Shown: positions 10,298-19,720, counted from the stretch's first letter. The stretch is 64,000 bases of DNA from Acidobacteriota bacterium (GCA_015659035.1 DQNS01000122.1:36938-100937); one strand, 5' to 3'. The notes: generated from the letters alone by a model not told the origin. Numbers and translations are program-made.

Positions 10298-12064
10298 GTG
10301 AGACCGACCACACGTTTTCGCGGCTATCTGACGGCAGCGCCGGCACTCGTTCTGCTGTCTGGCCTGACAAGCCCGATAGCCGCTCAACCGCCCGACGTCG
10401 CGATCAACCCAGTCGCCGAGACCGACGCGGTCCATCCGGGGACGACCGCTCACCTGGCGCTCGAGGTGAGCCTCGACCCCGGTTTTCACGTCAACTCGAA
10501 CACGCCGCTGGACGAATTTCTGATCCCGACGGTCCTGACGGTGGACCCGCCCGCTGGTATCTCACTGGAAGGGGTGGCGTTCCCCGAGGCGATCCTGCTC
10601 GAGCAAGCCGGTGCCGAGCAACCGCTGGCGGTGTTCGAAGAGGAGTTCCTGATCGGCGCGGCACTGACCCTGGATGCGGCGCTGCCCCCGGGATCGTATG
10701 TCGTCCCAGGCACACTGCTCTATCAGGCCTGCAACGACCGGATGTGCTTCACCCCGACGAACGTCCAGATCCAGTTCGACCTGACGGTGGCGCCGGCCAG
10801 CCAAGCACTCAGCACCGTCCGCCCGGATCTGTTCAGCGGTCTGACCCTGGTTGACCCGGCTGCCGGCGACCCTGTACCGGCGCCAGGTCCGAGCGCGCCC
10901 GCCCTGGACGACCTCTCGGTGCTGGCTGCCCTCGAGGCCTTCGAGGTCCTCGGCAGCACCGGCGGGTATCTCGACACCGAGGCGTTTCTCGACTTCATGG
11001 CGGCCGCCGAGTCTGGCGAAGGCCAGCCGGGATTGTTCGAGGGACGCGGTCTACTCACGATCCTGGCGCTCATCCTGGTGGGCGGGCTCGCGTTGAACCT
11101 CACACCGTGCGTGCTCCCGATGATTCCGATCAACCTGGCGATCATCGGCGCCGGCACCAGAGCGGGCTCCCGGATGCGCGGCTTCGCGCTCGGCGGCACC
11201 TATGGTCTCGCGATGGCGCTCGTCTACGGCATCCTGGGTCTGGTGGTCATCCTGACCGCCGGCACCTTCGGGACGATCAACTCCTCCCCCTGGTTCAACC
11301 TGGGCATCGCGGCGCTGTTCGTCGTCCTCGGACTGGCCATGTTCGACGTGCTCGCCATCGACTTCTCGCGGCTGCAGTCGAAGCTGACGATGGGCGGGAG
11401 TGCAGGCGGGTCGTTCCTGGTCGCCTTCGGGATGGGCGCGGTCGCGGCGCTGCTGGCCGGCGCCTGTGTCGCGCCGGTGGTCATCCAGGTGATCGTCTTC
11501 TCGAGCAACCTCTACGGCACCGGTACGACGATCGCGCTGGCCCTACCGTTCTTCCTCGGTCTCGGGATGGCCATACCGTGGCCGATCGCGGGCGCCGGAC
11601 TGTCGTTCTTACCGAAGCCGGGCCCCTGGATGGTCCGTGTCAAGTACGCCTTCGGCGTCATCATCCTCGGCACCGCGGTCTACTACGGCTATCTGGGCTA
11701 CGGACTAATTCCACGACCCTGGGTCGCGACCCAGGTGACCGACAGCGTGCAAGAGCTGCTCGAGGAAGGCTGGTATGCCTCGCTCGGACAGGGGCTCGAG
11801 GCGGCGCAAGCCGAGGACAAACTCGTGCTCGTCGACATGTGGGCCACGTGGTGCAAGAACTGCCTGACGATGGACAAGACCACGCTCAAGGCTCCGGCGG
11901 TCGAGGCCAGCCTCGCAGACTACGTGAAGGTGAAGTTCCAGGCCCAGGACCTCGGCGCCTCCCCGGCGAAGGAAGTCCTGAAATACCTCGAGGGCTTCGG
12001 TCTGCCCAACTACGCGATCCTCCGGCCACGCTCCGACACGCACAGCACCGACGCCGGAGGGTGA
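10298..12064 (+). CDS. dsbD: Thiol:disulfide interchange protein DsbD-like
   Basis: N-terminal DsbD alpha-like domain, TM domain with NLTPCVLPM and AGACVAPV cysteines, C-terminal thioredoxin WATWCKNC. Confidence 0.92.
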   Translation: MRPTTRFRGYLTAAPALVLLSGLTSPIAAQPPDVAINPVAETDAVHPGTTAHLALEVSLDPGFHVNSNTPLDEFLIPTVLTVDPPAGISLEGVAFPEAILLEQAGAEQPLAVFEEEFLIGAALTLDAALPPGSYVVPGTLLYQACNDRMCFTPTNVQIQFDLTVAPASQALSTVRPDLFSGLTLVDPAAGDPVPAPGPSAPALDDLSVLAALEAFEVLGSTGGYLDTEAFLDFMAAAESGEGQPGLFEGRGLLTILALILVGGLALNLTPCVLPMIPINLAIIGAGTRAGSRMRGFALGGTYGLAMALVYGILGLVVILTAGTFGTINSSPWFNLGIAALFVVLGLAMFDVLAIDFSRLQSKLTMGGSAGGSFLVAFGMGAVAALLAGACVAPVVIQVIVFSSNLYGTGTTIALALPFFLGLGMAIPWPIAGAGLSFLPKPGPWMVRVKYAFGVIILGTAVYYGYLGYGLIPRPWVATQVTDSVQELLEEGWYASLGQGLEAAQAEDKLVLVDMWATWCKNCLTMDKTTLKAPAVEASLADYVKVKFQAQDLGASPAKEVLKYLEGFGLPNYAILRPRSDTHSTDAGG

Positions 12065-12130
12065 TAGTCCTACCGGAGACAGACGTCACTCCCCCGCTTC
12101 TCGCCGCGTTCGATGAACGGAGGTCGAACC

Positions 12131-12538
12131 ATGATCAGAACGGCTAGGGCCGTGGCGGCCGGCGGTCTGCTGGCGGTGGCGGCATGCGCGGTGCAGCCCG
12201 ACGAGGTCAATCTACGGGGCTCGTTCGCGGAGCAGATTGCCGCGGTCGACGGCGTCGAGGACTTCGAGCGTGACGGCGACGAACTGACGTTCTCGGGGCC
12301 GGACGGCCGCGGCGGCACCGGGAACTGGCGGGTGCGCATCGACTCCGCCACGCTCGAACCGGGACCGGACGAGCAGGTACCCTACCAGGGTCACGTCCTG
12401 TCGTCCTGGTATCGGGATGGGGAGCTGATCGAACCACTGGGGTCGATGTCCGGGCTTCCCGACGCGTTTCTCGACACCGGTGTCGCGCAGGATTGTTACG
12501 CACTCTGGGACACGGCGTCACACGCCTGGGGCTGGTAG
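12131..12538 (+). CDS. Small putative lipoprotein
   Basis: MIRTARAVAAGGLLAVAACAVQ lipobox (LAVAAC). Confidence 0.6.
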   Translation: MIRTARAVAAGGLLAVAACAVQPDEVNLRGSFAEQIAAVDGVEDFERDGDELTFSGPDGRGGTGNWRVRIDSATLEPGPDEQVPYQGHVLSSWYRDGELIEPLGSMSGLPDAFLDTGVAQDCYALWDTASHAWGW

Positions 12539-12621
12539 CACGGACGGCCCGCTGACGTCGGTCGGCGAAGCCTTCCGGCATCGTCCGACTTCTGCCTTCT
12601 GACTCCTGAATTCTTGGGCGT

Positions 12622-13524
12622 CTACCCCGGCACCCTGACGCGCAGCGCACCGGGGTGCACGGTGGCCGTGAGCGTCTCGCTGCCCTCCACGACCTCACCG
12701 TCGACGTGAAACCGGATCGGCTGCTCGGCGGAGATCGTGATGCTGCTCGCCGTCCGCATGCTCACGTCCGGATCCTGATCGATTGTGCCGTTGAACAGAC
12801 GCCGGACGCCCCAGAGCGCACGGAGTGGGCTGAGTGGTCCCACCACGACCAGGTCGAGCAGACCGTCGTCGAGCTTGGCATGCGGGGCGACCAGGGCCCC
12901 GTACCCGTATTGCCGGCCGTTCGCCAACTCGACGATCAGCGCGCGATGCTCGAACGTCTCTTCTCCCGCCGTGATCGTGTAGGCCTGAGCCACGTAGCTG
13001 AAGACCAGTGACAGGGTCGCCTGCACGTAGCGGAGCAGCCCGCGGCCGGCAAGGCGATTGAAGAGACTGGCCACAGACGCGTCCAGCCCAACCCCGGCGA
13101 GGTTGACGAAGAGGCGCCCGCTAAGCTCTCCGACATCGATCGTGCGGTCGATGCCCCAGGCCGCCGTCGCGATTGCGCGCTCGGGGCGCAGGCTGATGCC
13201 CAGCTCGCGAGCCAACCCGTTGCCGGACCCGGTGGGTACGATACCCAAGACCGCATCCTGAAACGCGAGCGCCGTGGCGACCTCGTTCACCGTGCCGTCG
13301 CCGCCCCAGGCGATGATCGGCGAGAACCCACGCCGCACGAAATCTGCCGCGAGCTCGCGTGCATGACCGGCACGTTCGGTGAACACGATCTCACCGCTGA
13401 GGTTCGCCTCGGCGAATGCGCGGCGGGCACGTTCGGCGAAAGGTCGCATGTCCGAGGGCCGGGTGGACGAGCCGGCGTTCGGGTTGATGATGGCCGCGGC
13501 CGGTGAGAGGGGCGCTGTCATCAC
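12622..13524 (-). CDS. Diacylglycerol/lipid kinase, YegS family
   Basis: INPNAG, WGGDGTVNEVATAL, IVPTGSGNGLARELGI. Confidence 0.92.
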   Translation of the reverse strand: MMTAPLSPAAAIINPNAGSSTRPSDMRPFAERARRAFAEANLSGEIVFTERAGHARELAADFVRRGFSPIIAWGGDGTVNEVATALAFQDAVLGIVPTGSGNGLARELGISLRPERAIATAAWGIDRTIDVGELSGRLFVNLAGVGLDASVASLFNRLAGRGLLRYVQATLSLVFSYVAQAYTITAGEETFEHRALIVELANGRQYGYGALVAPHAKLDDGLLDLVVVGPLSPLRALWGVRRLFNGTIDQDPDVSMRTASSITISAEQPIRFHVDGEVVEGSETLTATVHPGALRVRVPG

Positions 13525-13605
13525 GAGTCGGGTCCGCCACCCTCGGTGCGACGCAAGACTTTCACGACGGGCTGCTGCTGGACGGCAGTGCTATAGTACC
13601 TGGGA

Positions 13606-14868
13606 ATGACACGTCGCTGGGTTCGGATCGCAGTCGTCGTCGTGACCCTGGCGACGCTCGGATTCACGGGCAATCAGATCCGACTCTCCGAACTGGCGCT
13701 CGACGATGAACAGCACGTCGAGCGTGTCTTCACCGACCTCAGCTGGGCCCTGACCCTCACGCTCGGCGATCTACGCGCCGCCCAGCAAGCCTACGTGGCG
13801 GCGGGCCAGGATCGGCTCTACTGGACCGCCAGGGTCAACAGCCATCTGGACACGGTGCGGAGCGGCCTCGAGAACCTGCGACGGCTCGCGATCACCCCCG
13901 CGTCGATCGACGCGCTCGACTCGGCCGATGGCGCGGTGACGGACCTAGAGCGCATGGACGGGCGCGCCCGCGAACACGTGGACTTAGAGCAACCGCTCAT
14001 GGCGTCGGACCTTATCTTTACCGACGGTCTCGAGTTGGCCGCCCGGGCCAGCACCAACGTCGAGCTCGCGCGCGCCACCGAACGCACCACGCGGAACGAG
14101 ACCATCCGGGCCGCCCGGTCCTCGCAAGCGACAATGATCGCCACCGCCGCCGGTGTCAGCGTGCTAGCGCTGCTGCTGCTCATCCCGATGAAACGCGCGG
14201 AAGGCCCTGCCCCCTTCGAGTCGATCGACGCGGAGAAGACCGAGGCGGTCCTCACCGATGAGTTGGGACTGTCGGTGGAAGACCGGAAGATGCTCGACAC
14301 CCTGGACCTGAACGCCGTCGACCCGTCGCCGGCGGCGCCCGACACCGCGCCGCCGCCGGCGCCGGCGGCTGACAGTCCGGAGCCGGTCCCGGACCTCCGG
14401 GTCGCCGCCGACCTGTGCACCGACCTCTGCAAGGTGACGGACACGAGCGAGTTCCCCGAGCTATTGGCCCGCGCGGCCGCCCTCATGAACGCCACGGGCG
14501 TCATCATCTGGGTGCGAGACTCGAGCGGTCACGCGCTGCGACCCGCCATCGGGCACGGATACCCGGCACGGGCCCTGGCGCAGCTGGGCTCAATCCCCGA
14601 GGATGGCAACAACGCCACCGCCGCGGCCTATCGCAGCGCCCGGATGCAGGTGGTCGAGCGCGACGACACCAGCAGCGGCGCCCTGGCTGCGCCGCTGCTG
14701 GCAGCCAACAGCTGTGTGGGTGTGCTCTCGGCAGAACTGCGCGCAGGATGGGAGTCGAGCGAAGCGGTGCAGGCCACCGCCGCGATCATGGCGGCACAGC
14801 TCGCGACCTTGCTCTCGGCCGACCCGCCAGCAGACACAGCCGCATCACCCGCCGAAGCCCACGGGTAG
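13606..14868 (+). CDS. Membrane-anchored GAF-domain-like signalling protein
   Basis: N-terminal TM, periplasmic helical region, second TM (MIATAAGVSVLALLLLIPM), C-terminal GAF-like domain. Confidence 0.6.
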   Translation: MTRRWVRIAVVVVTLATLGFTGNQIRLSELALDDEQHVERVFTDLSWALTLTLGDLRAAQQAYVAAGQDRLYWTARVNSHLDTVRSGLENLRRLAITPASIDALDSADGAVTDLERMDGRAREHVDLEQPLMASDLIFTDGLELAARASTNVELARATERTTRNETIRAARSSQATMIATAAGVSVLALLLLIPMKRAEGPAPFESIDAEKTEAVLTDELGLSVEDRKMLDTLDLNAVDPSPAAPDTAPPPAPAADSPEPVPDLRVAADLCTDLCKVTDTSEFPELLARAAALMNATGVIIWVRDSSGHALRPAIGHGYPARALAQLGSIPEDGNNATAAAYRSARMQVVERDDTSSGALAAPLLAANSCVGVLSAELRAGWESSEAVQATAAIMAAQLATLLSADPPADTAASPAEAHG

Positions 14869-15063
14869 GGTGCCACGTCCCGAATGCCGCCACGCTGTGG
14901 ATTGTGCCAGCAGCCCGGCGGCGTACTCATGCCGTGTCCGGTCGTTGCAAGCCGGGACGAGGGGGCAAACTCGTCGTCGCGGGGGGACCGGCACGTCACC
15001 TAGGCAGGACGGCTGACCCGGATGGGCCGTCATTCCACCCTGGTTATTGGGCCGATCCTGGCC

Positions 15064-15077
15064 GGCACGGCTTTTGT
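15064..15077 (+). promoter_or_regulatory. Putative sigma-54 (-24/-12) promoter
   Basis: GGCAC-GGCTT-TTGT (GGCAC-N5-TTGY), 1 mismatch to GGCAC-N5-TTGC. Confidence 0.5.
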
Positions 15078-15288
15078 AAATACGGGGGTAGGTCGCGCGG
15101 AGTCAACGGGATGCGTTAACTCAGGCAGGCGCTGGCATCGCCGCATCCCGTCTCGTGGGGCACTGGCGATTCCGCGCAGCCCCTTTCCTTTCCGGTGCGG
15201 GCCCTAAGGCCGCGGTGACGATCCCGCGGTGATCAGGAGGCCGCCGCGACCTCTCACCTCGGTTCCAGGTTCGGACTATACTGATCGA

Positions 15289-15768
15289 ATGGAGCCGCTG
15301 AACCTGCCGCTGGACTATGCCGCGATCGAGCGCATCCTCCCGCACCGCTACCCTTTCCTGCTGGTCGACCGGATCACGGAGTTTGAGGTCGACAAGCGGA
15401 TCGTCGGTATCAAGAACGTGTCCCTGAACGAACGGTATCTGGCTCACCGACCCGGCGAGCGTCCGGTGCTGCCGCCGACGATCCTGACCGAGGCGGTCAA
15501 CCAGGTCGGCGCCATCCTGATTCTCGCCAAACCGGAGAACCGGGAGAAGCTCATCTTTATTGTGGGCATCGAGCGGGTTCGCTATCGCCGGCCGGCGTAC
15601 CCCGGCGACGTCCTTCATATCGAGGTCAAAGTGAAACGGCTGCGCAGCCGTATGGGCCAGCTGCACGGCGTGGCCACGGCCAACGGCAAAGTGGTGCTCG
15701 ACGGCCGGATGACGTTCGCGCTCGGTCCCACGAAGAGGGCTGCACGTGACCGGCTAGCTGGAACCTAA
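15289..15768 (+). CDS. fabZ: 3-hydroxyacyl-[ACP] dehydratase FabZ
   Basis: ILPHRYPFLLVDRI active-site motif, FabZ length. Confidence 0.93.
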   Translation: MEPLNLPLDYAAIERILPHRYPFLLVDRITEFEVDKRIVGIKNVSLNERYLAHRPGERPVLPPTILTEAVNQVGAILILAKPENREKLIFIVGIERVRYRRPAYPGDVLHIEVKVKRLRSRMGQLHGVATANGKVVLDGRMTFALGPTKRAARDRLAGT

Positions 15769-15908
15769 GTGCCTCTCGGAGAAGACCGGCGTTCCCGCCG
15801 GCGGCGGAGAGGCAGCCGGCGGCGTGGCGGGCAGCGTGGCCTCGCGTACCGTCTCTTCGCGTCGCCCACCGACCGTCGAATCCGTTGTTCGTGGCGCCGC
15901 GCCTGAAA

Positions 15909-16004
15909 TTACAGCACGACCACCAAGATCACAGCACTGGGCACCAGCACGGCCACCAGCAGGCCGATCGCGAACAAACGGGTCCCACGTGTGTAGCGAA
16001 GCAT
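15909..16004 (-). CDS. Candidate 31-aa single-TM small protein
   Basis: MLRYTRGTRLFAIGLLVAVLVPSAVILVVVL*: basic N-terminus plus one hydrophobic helix; below ORF-track cutoff. Confidence 0.3.
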   Translation of the reverse strand: MLRYTRGTRLFAIGLLVAVLVPSAVILVVVL

Positions 16005-16137
16005 CACGATCACTGACGGCCGGCGGGGGAATGGCAACGGAGCCGACCACGTAAGAGTATTCTCCCCGAACTCGAAAGAAAGCACACCAGTTCTTGATCA
16101 ACCCGGGGTCGACGAGACCCGCAGAGTCGGTGATAGA

Positions 16138-16803
16138 ATGCGCATCATGAGTTCGAAGAAGAATCGCAGACACGCTCGTCCCGCACCTGTAGTCCAGGAG
16201 CGGTCGAAAGGTATCCCGTGGCCGTTTATCGCCATCGCGGTGGCCGTCGTCGCGGGCGCCGGTCTCTACATGGCGTGGGGGTCATCGGGCCTCGCTCCCT
16301 CACTAGACGCGACCGGCCCGACCGCCCAGGCGCCCACCACCACCGCGGCGACGGCGCCAGACGCGTCGCCGACCGGCGATCCTGGTTCCATCGCGTCGGC
16401 GGTCAGCGGGACGGCGCTCACTGCCGAAGGGCCCAACGACCTGCCGATGCCGCCGCTGCCATACACATCGCAGATGAGCGGCTCGCCCGAGCAGGTGAGA
16501 CAGGCCTATGTATTCGCTGCCCAGAACCCGGGCGTGCTCGGGTACGTACCCTGTTACTGCGGGTGTGAGCTCGATGGGCATCACTCGAATGCGGACTGTT
16601 TCGTCGAATCACGCGCCGCCAATGGCGCGGTGCAGTCGTGGGACACCCACGGCATGACCTGACCGCTCTGCCTCAGTGTCGCGCGTGACGCGATGCAGAT
16701 GCATGCTCTCGGCGCTTCGGTCGCGGATATTCAGGGTGCGGTCATCACCAAGTACGCCGCCACGTACCCCACGTCGACGCCCACCCCGGCCGTGCCGCAA
16801 TAG
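16138..16803 (+). CDS. PCYCGC-motif protein, candidate selenoprotein (in-frame TGA 16660-16662 read as Sec)
   Basis: GYVPCYCGCELDGHHSNADCFVES...WDTHGMT-[TGA]-PLCLSVARDAMQMHALGASVADIQGAVITKYAATYPTSTPTPAVPQ*; frame stays open 46 codons to TAG 16801-16803 and encodes the expected family C-terminus. Confidence 0.75.
16663..16699 (+). promoter_or_regulatory. Candidate bacterial SECIS element
   Basis: Starts right after TGA: UCUGC(16667-16671)/GCAGA(16695-16699) lower stem, GUCGCG(16678-16683)/CGCGAU(16689-16694) upper stem, 5-nt loop CGUGA with G at loop position 2, 21 nt from UGA to loop. Confidence 0.65.
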
Positions 16804-16949
16804 GGTGCAGGGGCTACAGGAGGCAAGAGACAGGCGACAGGAGTCAGTAGCAATCTGAGGGCTTCTTTCTGTTTCAGTCTCCGGCACGGGAACGCCTCGC
16901 TGCATCGCCGTTTCACCACCCTCGACGCCCTCCGCGCGTCGCCGTACGT

Positions 16950-18512
16950 ATGAAACGGACCACCAAACGCGCGCCCCGGCGGTCGCGCCGGTCCCGCCGG
17001 CCGCGAGCCGAGCTGCTCGGCAGCCTCTACGACTCCGTCCGGGAGGGGGTGTACATCGGGACGTTCGACTCCGACGACGGCACGACGCTCGGCGCGAATC
17101 CTCACCTGAAACTGATGTTCGGCTTCGCCCCCGAGGAACCGGACGACGCGGTCCGACCGTTCTCGGCCGATCGATTTGTCGATCCGCGGGCCCGTGATGC
17201 GTTCATCACGCAGCTCCGCCGTGACGGGGCGGTCAGCGACTACCTGCTGCGGCTTCGCCGTGCCGACGATAGCTCGATCTGGGTCGAGGTGACGGCCACC
17301 CTGCACCTGGCGGACGACACGGGCGGGTCCCGCATCGACGCGCTCGTACGCGACGTCAGCGAGCGGCGAAAGCTGGAGGACCAGGGCCGGGATCTCAGCC
17401 ATCAGCTGTCGCAGGCGGAGAAGATGGCGGCGCTGGGTCAGACCGTATCCGGCGTGGCGCACGAGCTGAATAACCCGCTCGCCACGATCCTGACGTGGGC
17501 GGAACGCTTGGCGGCGCGGCCGGTCGATGCCGACACGAAGCGAGGGCTGGAGACGATCCTCAGCGAGTCGGAGCGCGCCGCGAAGATCGTGCGCAACCTC
17601 CTGACGCTCGCCCGTAAGCGCAACACGACCCGGGCCCTGGTGGATCTGAACGGGATCGTGCGAGAGACCCTGGCGCTGCGCGCCTACGAGCAGCGGGTGT
17701 CGAACGTGATGACACTGGAGGCGCTCGCAAGCGGTCTGCCACAGGTGTTCGCCGACCCCCACCAGGTGAAACAGGTGCTGCTGAACCTGATCATCAACGC
17801 CGAGCAGGCGATGCTGACAGCGAACGGCCGGGGCACGCTGGTCGCCCGCACCTGGTACGACGACGCGAACGAGATGGTGCTGCTCGAGATCAACGACGAC
17901 GGTCCTGGAGTGCCCGAAGAGGTCCAGACAAAGATCTTCGACCCGTTCTTCACCACCAAGGCGGTTGAAAAGGGGACCGGGCTCGGGCTGACGGTCGCCT
18001 ATGCGATCATGCGGGAACACGGGGGACAGATCCGGGTCGCCTCGACGGCGGACTTCGGTGCGTCGTTCTTCGTCTCGTTCCCGGCGGCCGCCGGTGCCCG
18101 GCGCCCCTCGCCGGCGCCCGCACAGGCGCCGCCGCCGCAGACCGCCGCCGGGTCCGCCGTCCTGCTCGTCGAAGACGAACCGGCACTCGCCAGCGCGGTG
18201 GCCGACGCGCTGACCGACGCTGGATATCGCGTGGAGCGCGCAGCGAATGGGGAAGCGGCCCTGGAGTGCGTTGAAGCCCGGGTCTTCGACCTGGTCATCT
18301 GCGACCTGAAGATGCCGAGGCTCGATGGCCCGTCGTTCTACCGGGTGCTGTGCGAGCGCAAGCCGGCGCTGGCGCGGCACGTGATCTTCGTCACCGGCGA
18401 CGTCGCCGGGACGGACTCTGAACGGTTCCTCATCGAAACTGGGTGCCGCTGGCTGCCGAAGCCGTTCCGGTTGAACGATCTCTTGCGGGCCGCGCACGAG
18501 GTGCTGGGCTAG
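16950..18512 (+). CDS. PAS-containing hybrid histidine kinase with C-terminal receiver domain
   Basis: HisKA GVAHELNNPLATIL, HATPase G/N boxes (NLIINAEQA, GTGLGLTVAYAI), REC domain LLVEDEPALA...DLKMPRLDGP. Confidence 0.93.
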   Translation: MKRTTKRAPRRSRRSRRPRAELLGSLYDSVREGVYIGTFDSDDGTTLGANPHLKLMFGFAPEEPDDAVRPFSADRFVDPRARDAFITQLRRDGAVSDYLLRLRRADDSSIWVEVTATLHLADDTGGSRIDALVRDVSERRKLEDQGRDLSHQLSQAEKMAALGQTVSGVAHELNNPLATILTWAERLAARPVDADTKRGLETILSESERAAKIVRNLLTLARKRNTTRALVDLNGIVRETLALRAYEQRVSNVMTLEALASGLPQVFADPHQVKQVLLNLIINAEQAMLTANGRGTLVARTWYDDANEMVLLEINDDGPGVPEEVQTKIFDPFFTTKAVEKGTGLGLTVAYAIMREHGGQIRVASTADFGASFFVSFPAAAGARRPSPAPAQAPPPQTAAGSAVLLVEDEPALASAVADALTDAGYRVERAANGEAALECVEARVFDLVICDLKMPRLDGPSFYRVLCERKPALARHVIFVTGDVAGTDSERFLIETGCRWLPKPFRLNDLLRAAHEVLG

Positions 18513-18554
18513 CGACGCTGCGCCTCACACCGACGAGCGAAGACGACGCAGCCT

Positions 18555-18663
18555 CGCGAGCAGAAGCATTTCTTACAGCCCCGCTACGGGGGGGGGTAGA
18601 CATCTCCGCGTGTCACGAAAACTTGCTTCATACGTGATGTATGTTGCCCTTAGGAGATGTCTA
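18555..18663. repeat. Structured 3' repeat element, copy 1 (TAGACATCTCC-N45-GGAGATGTCTA)
   Basis: 11-bp perfect inverted repeat 18597-18607 / 18653-18663, preceded by ACAGCCCCGCTACGGGG; overlaps the sigma-factor stop codon. Confidence 0.7.
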
Positions 18664-19557
18664 GGCCCGTCTTCTCGCGGCGACTGGCGCCGACACGCTG
18701 ACGCGCGCTGGCTTCGGCTTCCGATATGGCACGCGCGTGTGGCGATCGGTCGTGCCCAGACGCGCCTTGGCCATGTGCAGCACCGGGCGCTGCCGCCTCG
18801 GCGCCTGTACCGGCTCCTTCATCGCCGCGACGACCTGGCTCGGATTCAGGTCGCGGCCCAGCGTCTTGCGTAGCCGCTGCACCGCGCGCGCATGCAGCTG
18901 CGACACCCGCGATTCGTTCACCCCGATCTCGTTGCCGATCTGCTTCATCGTGACGTCGCCGTAGTAGTAGAGCCCGACCACCTTCCGCTCACGCCACGGC
19001 AGTGCCTTGATCGCGTCTCGGATGCGGATCGCGACCTCGTCTCGCTCGCACGCCTTCTCGGGGGTCGGCAGCTCGAGCGGCACCATCACCGGTGGCAGGT
19101 TGGCGGCGGCGACGTTGTCGATGGCCGCCAGCGGTGACGTCGACTCGATGGTGTTGATCCGGACGATGGTCCGGCTCAGCCGGGCCTCGTCAGACCCCAT
19201 GTGCTCGGCCAGATCCGCGAGCGACGGCTCGGAGCCTAGCTCGTGGCGCAGCTTCTCGCGCGCGGCTTCGAGCTCGCGCCGAACGCGCCGGATGCCACGG
19301 GGCCAGGCATCGCGACGCAGCGCATCGATCATCGCACCGCGAACGCGTCGTTCGGCAAAGGTTTCGAACTTGATCCCGCGTTTCTCGTCGAACCGGTGCG
19401 CGGCATCGATCAGCCCGATCACGCCGTCCTGCACGAGGTCCCCGAGGTCGATCGAGTGCGGCATGGACGCCGCCATTCGGCGTGCGAGCGCCTCGACGAA
19501 CGGCAGACCCTCGGTGACGCGGTCGTGATCCTTACGGTCGAGTACATGAGCTTTCAT
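18661..19557 (-). CDS. RNA polymerase sigma factor, FliA/sigma-28 type
   Basis: DLVQDGVIGLIDAAHRFDEKRGIKFETFAERRVRGAMIDALR (region 2), region 4 GNEIGVNESRVSQLHARAVQRLR; basic C-terminal tail. Confidence 0.92.
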   Translation of the reverse strand: MKAHVLDRKDHDRVTEGLPFVEALARRMAASMPHSIDLGDLVQDGVIGLIDAAHRFDEKRGIKFETFAERRVRGAMIDALRRDAWPRGIRRVRRELEAAREKLRHELGSEPSLADLAEHMGSDEARLSRTIVRINTIESTSPLAAIDNVAAANLPPVMVPLELPTPEKACERDEVAIRIRDAIKALPWRERKVVGLYYYGDVTMKQIGNEIGVNESRVSQLHARAVQRLRKTLGRDLNPSQVVAAMKEPVQAPRRQRPVLHMAKARLGTTDRHTRVPYRKPKPARVSVSAPVAARRRA

Positions 19558-19720
19558 GGTTGTCGTTGCCTCCGATGCCACCAGATATCGCAAGGGTGGT
19601 ACCACAGGATAAGGGAACAAAAAGCGAACCCATATCGGAGCGCATGACAACTCATAAGATGTTTAATCGTATATAGATACAGATGTCTTGTGTGACCCAA
19701 CCAAGAGTCGAGGAGAGAGT

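Noticed and set aside
12062-12067. Possible Sec readthrough at the dsbD stop
   Set aside because: TGA is immediately followed by in-frame TAG and the thioredoxin domain is already complete.
18585-18596. Poly-G tract (also poly-C after clpA near 4621) as phase-variation switch
   Set aside because: Both tracts are intergenic, with no coding frame to switch; no promoter spacing evidence.
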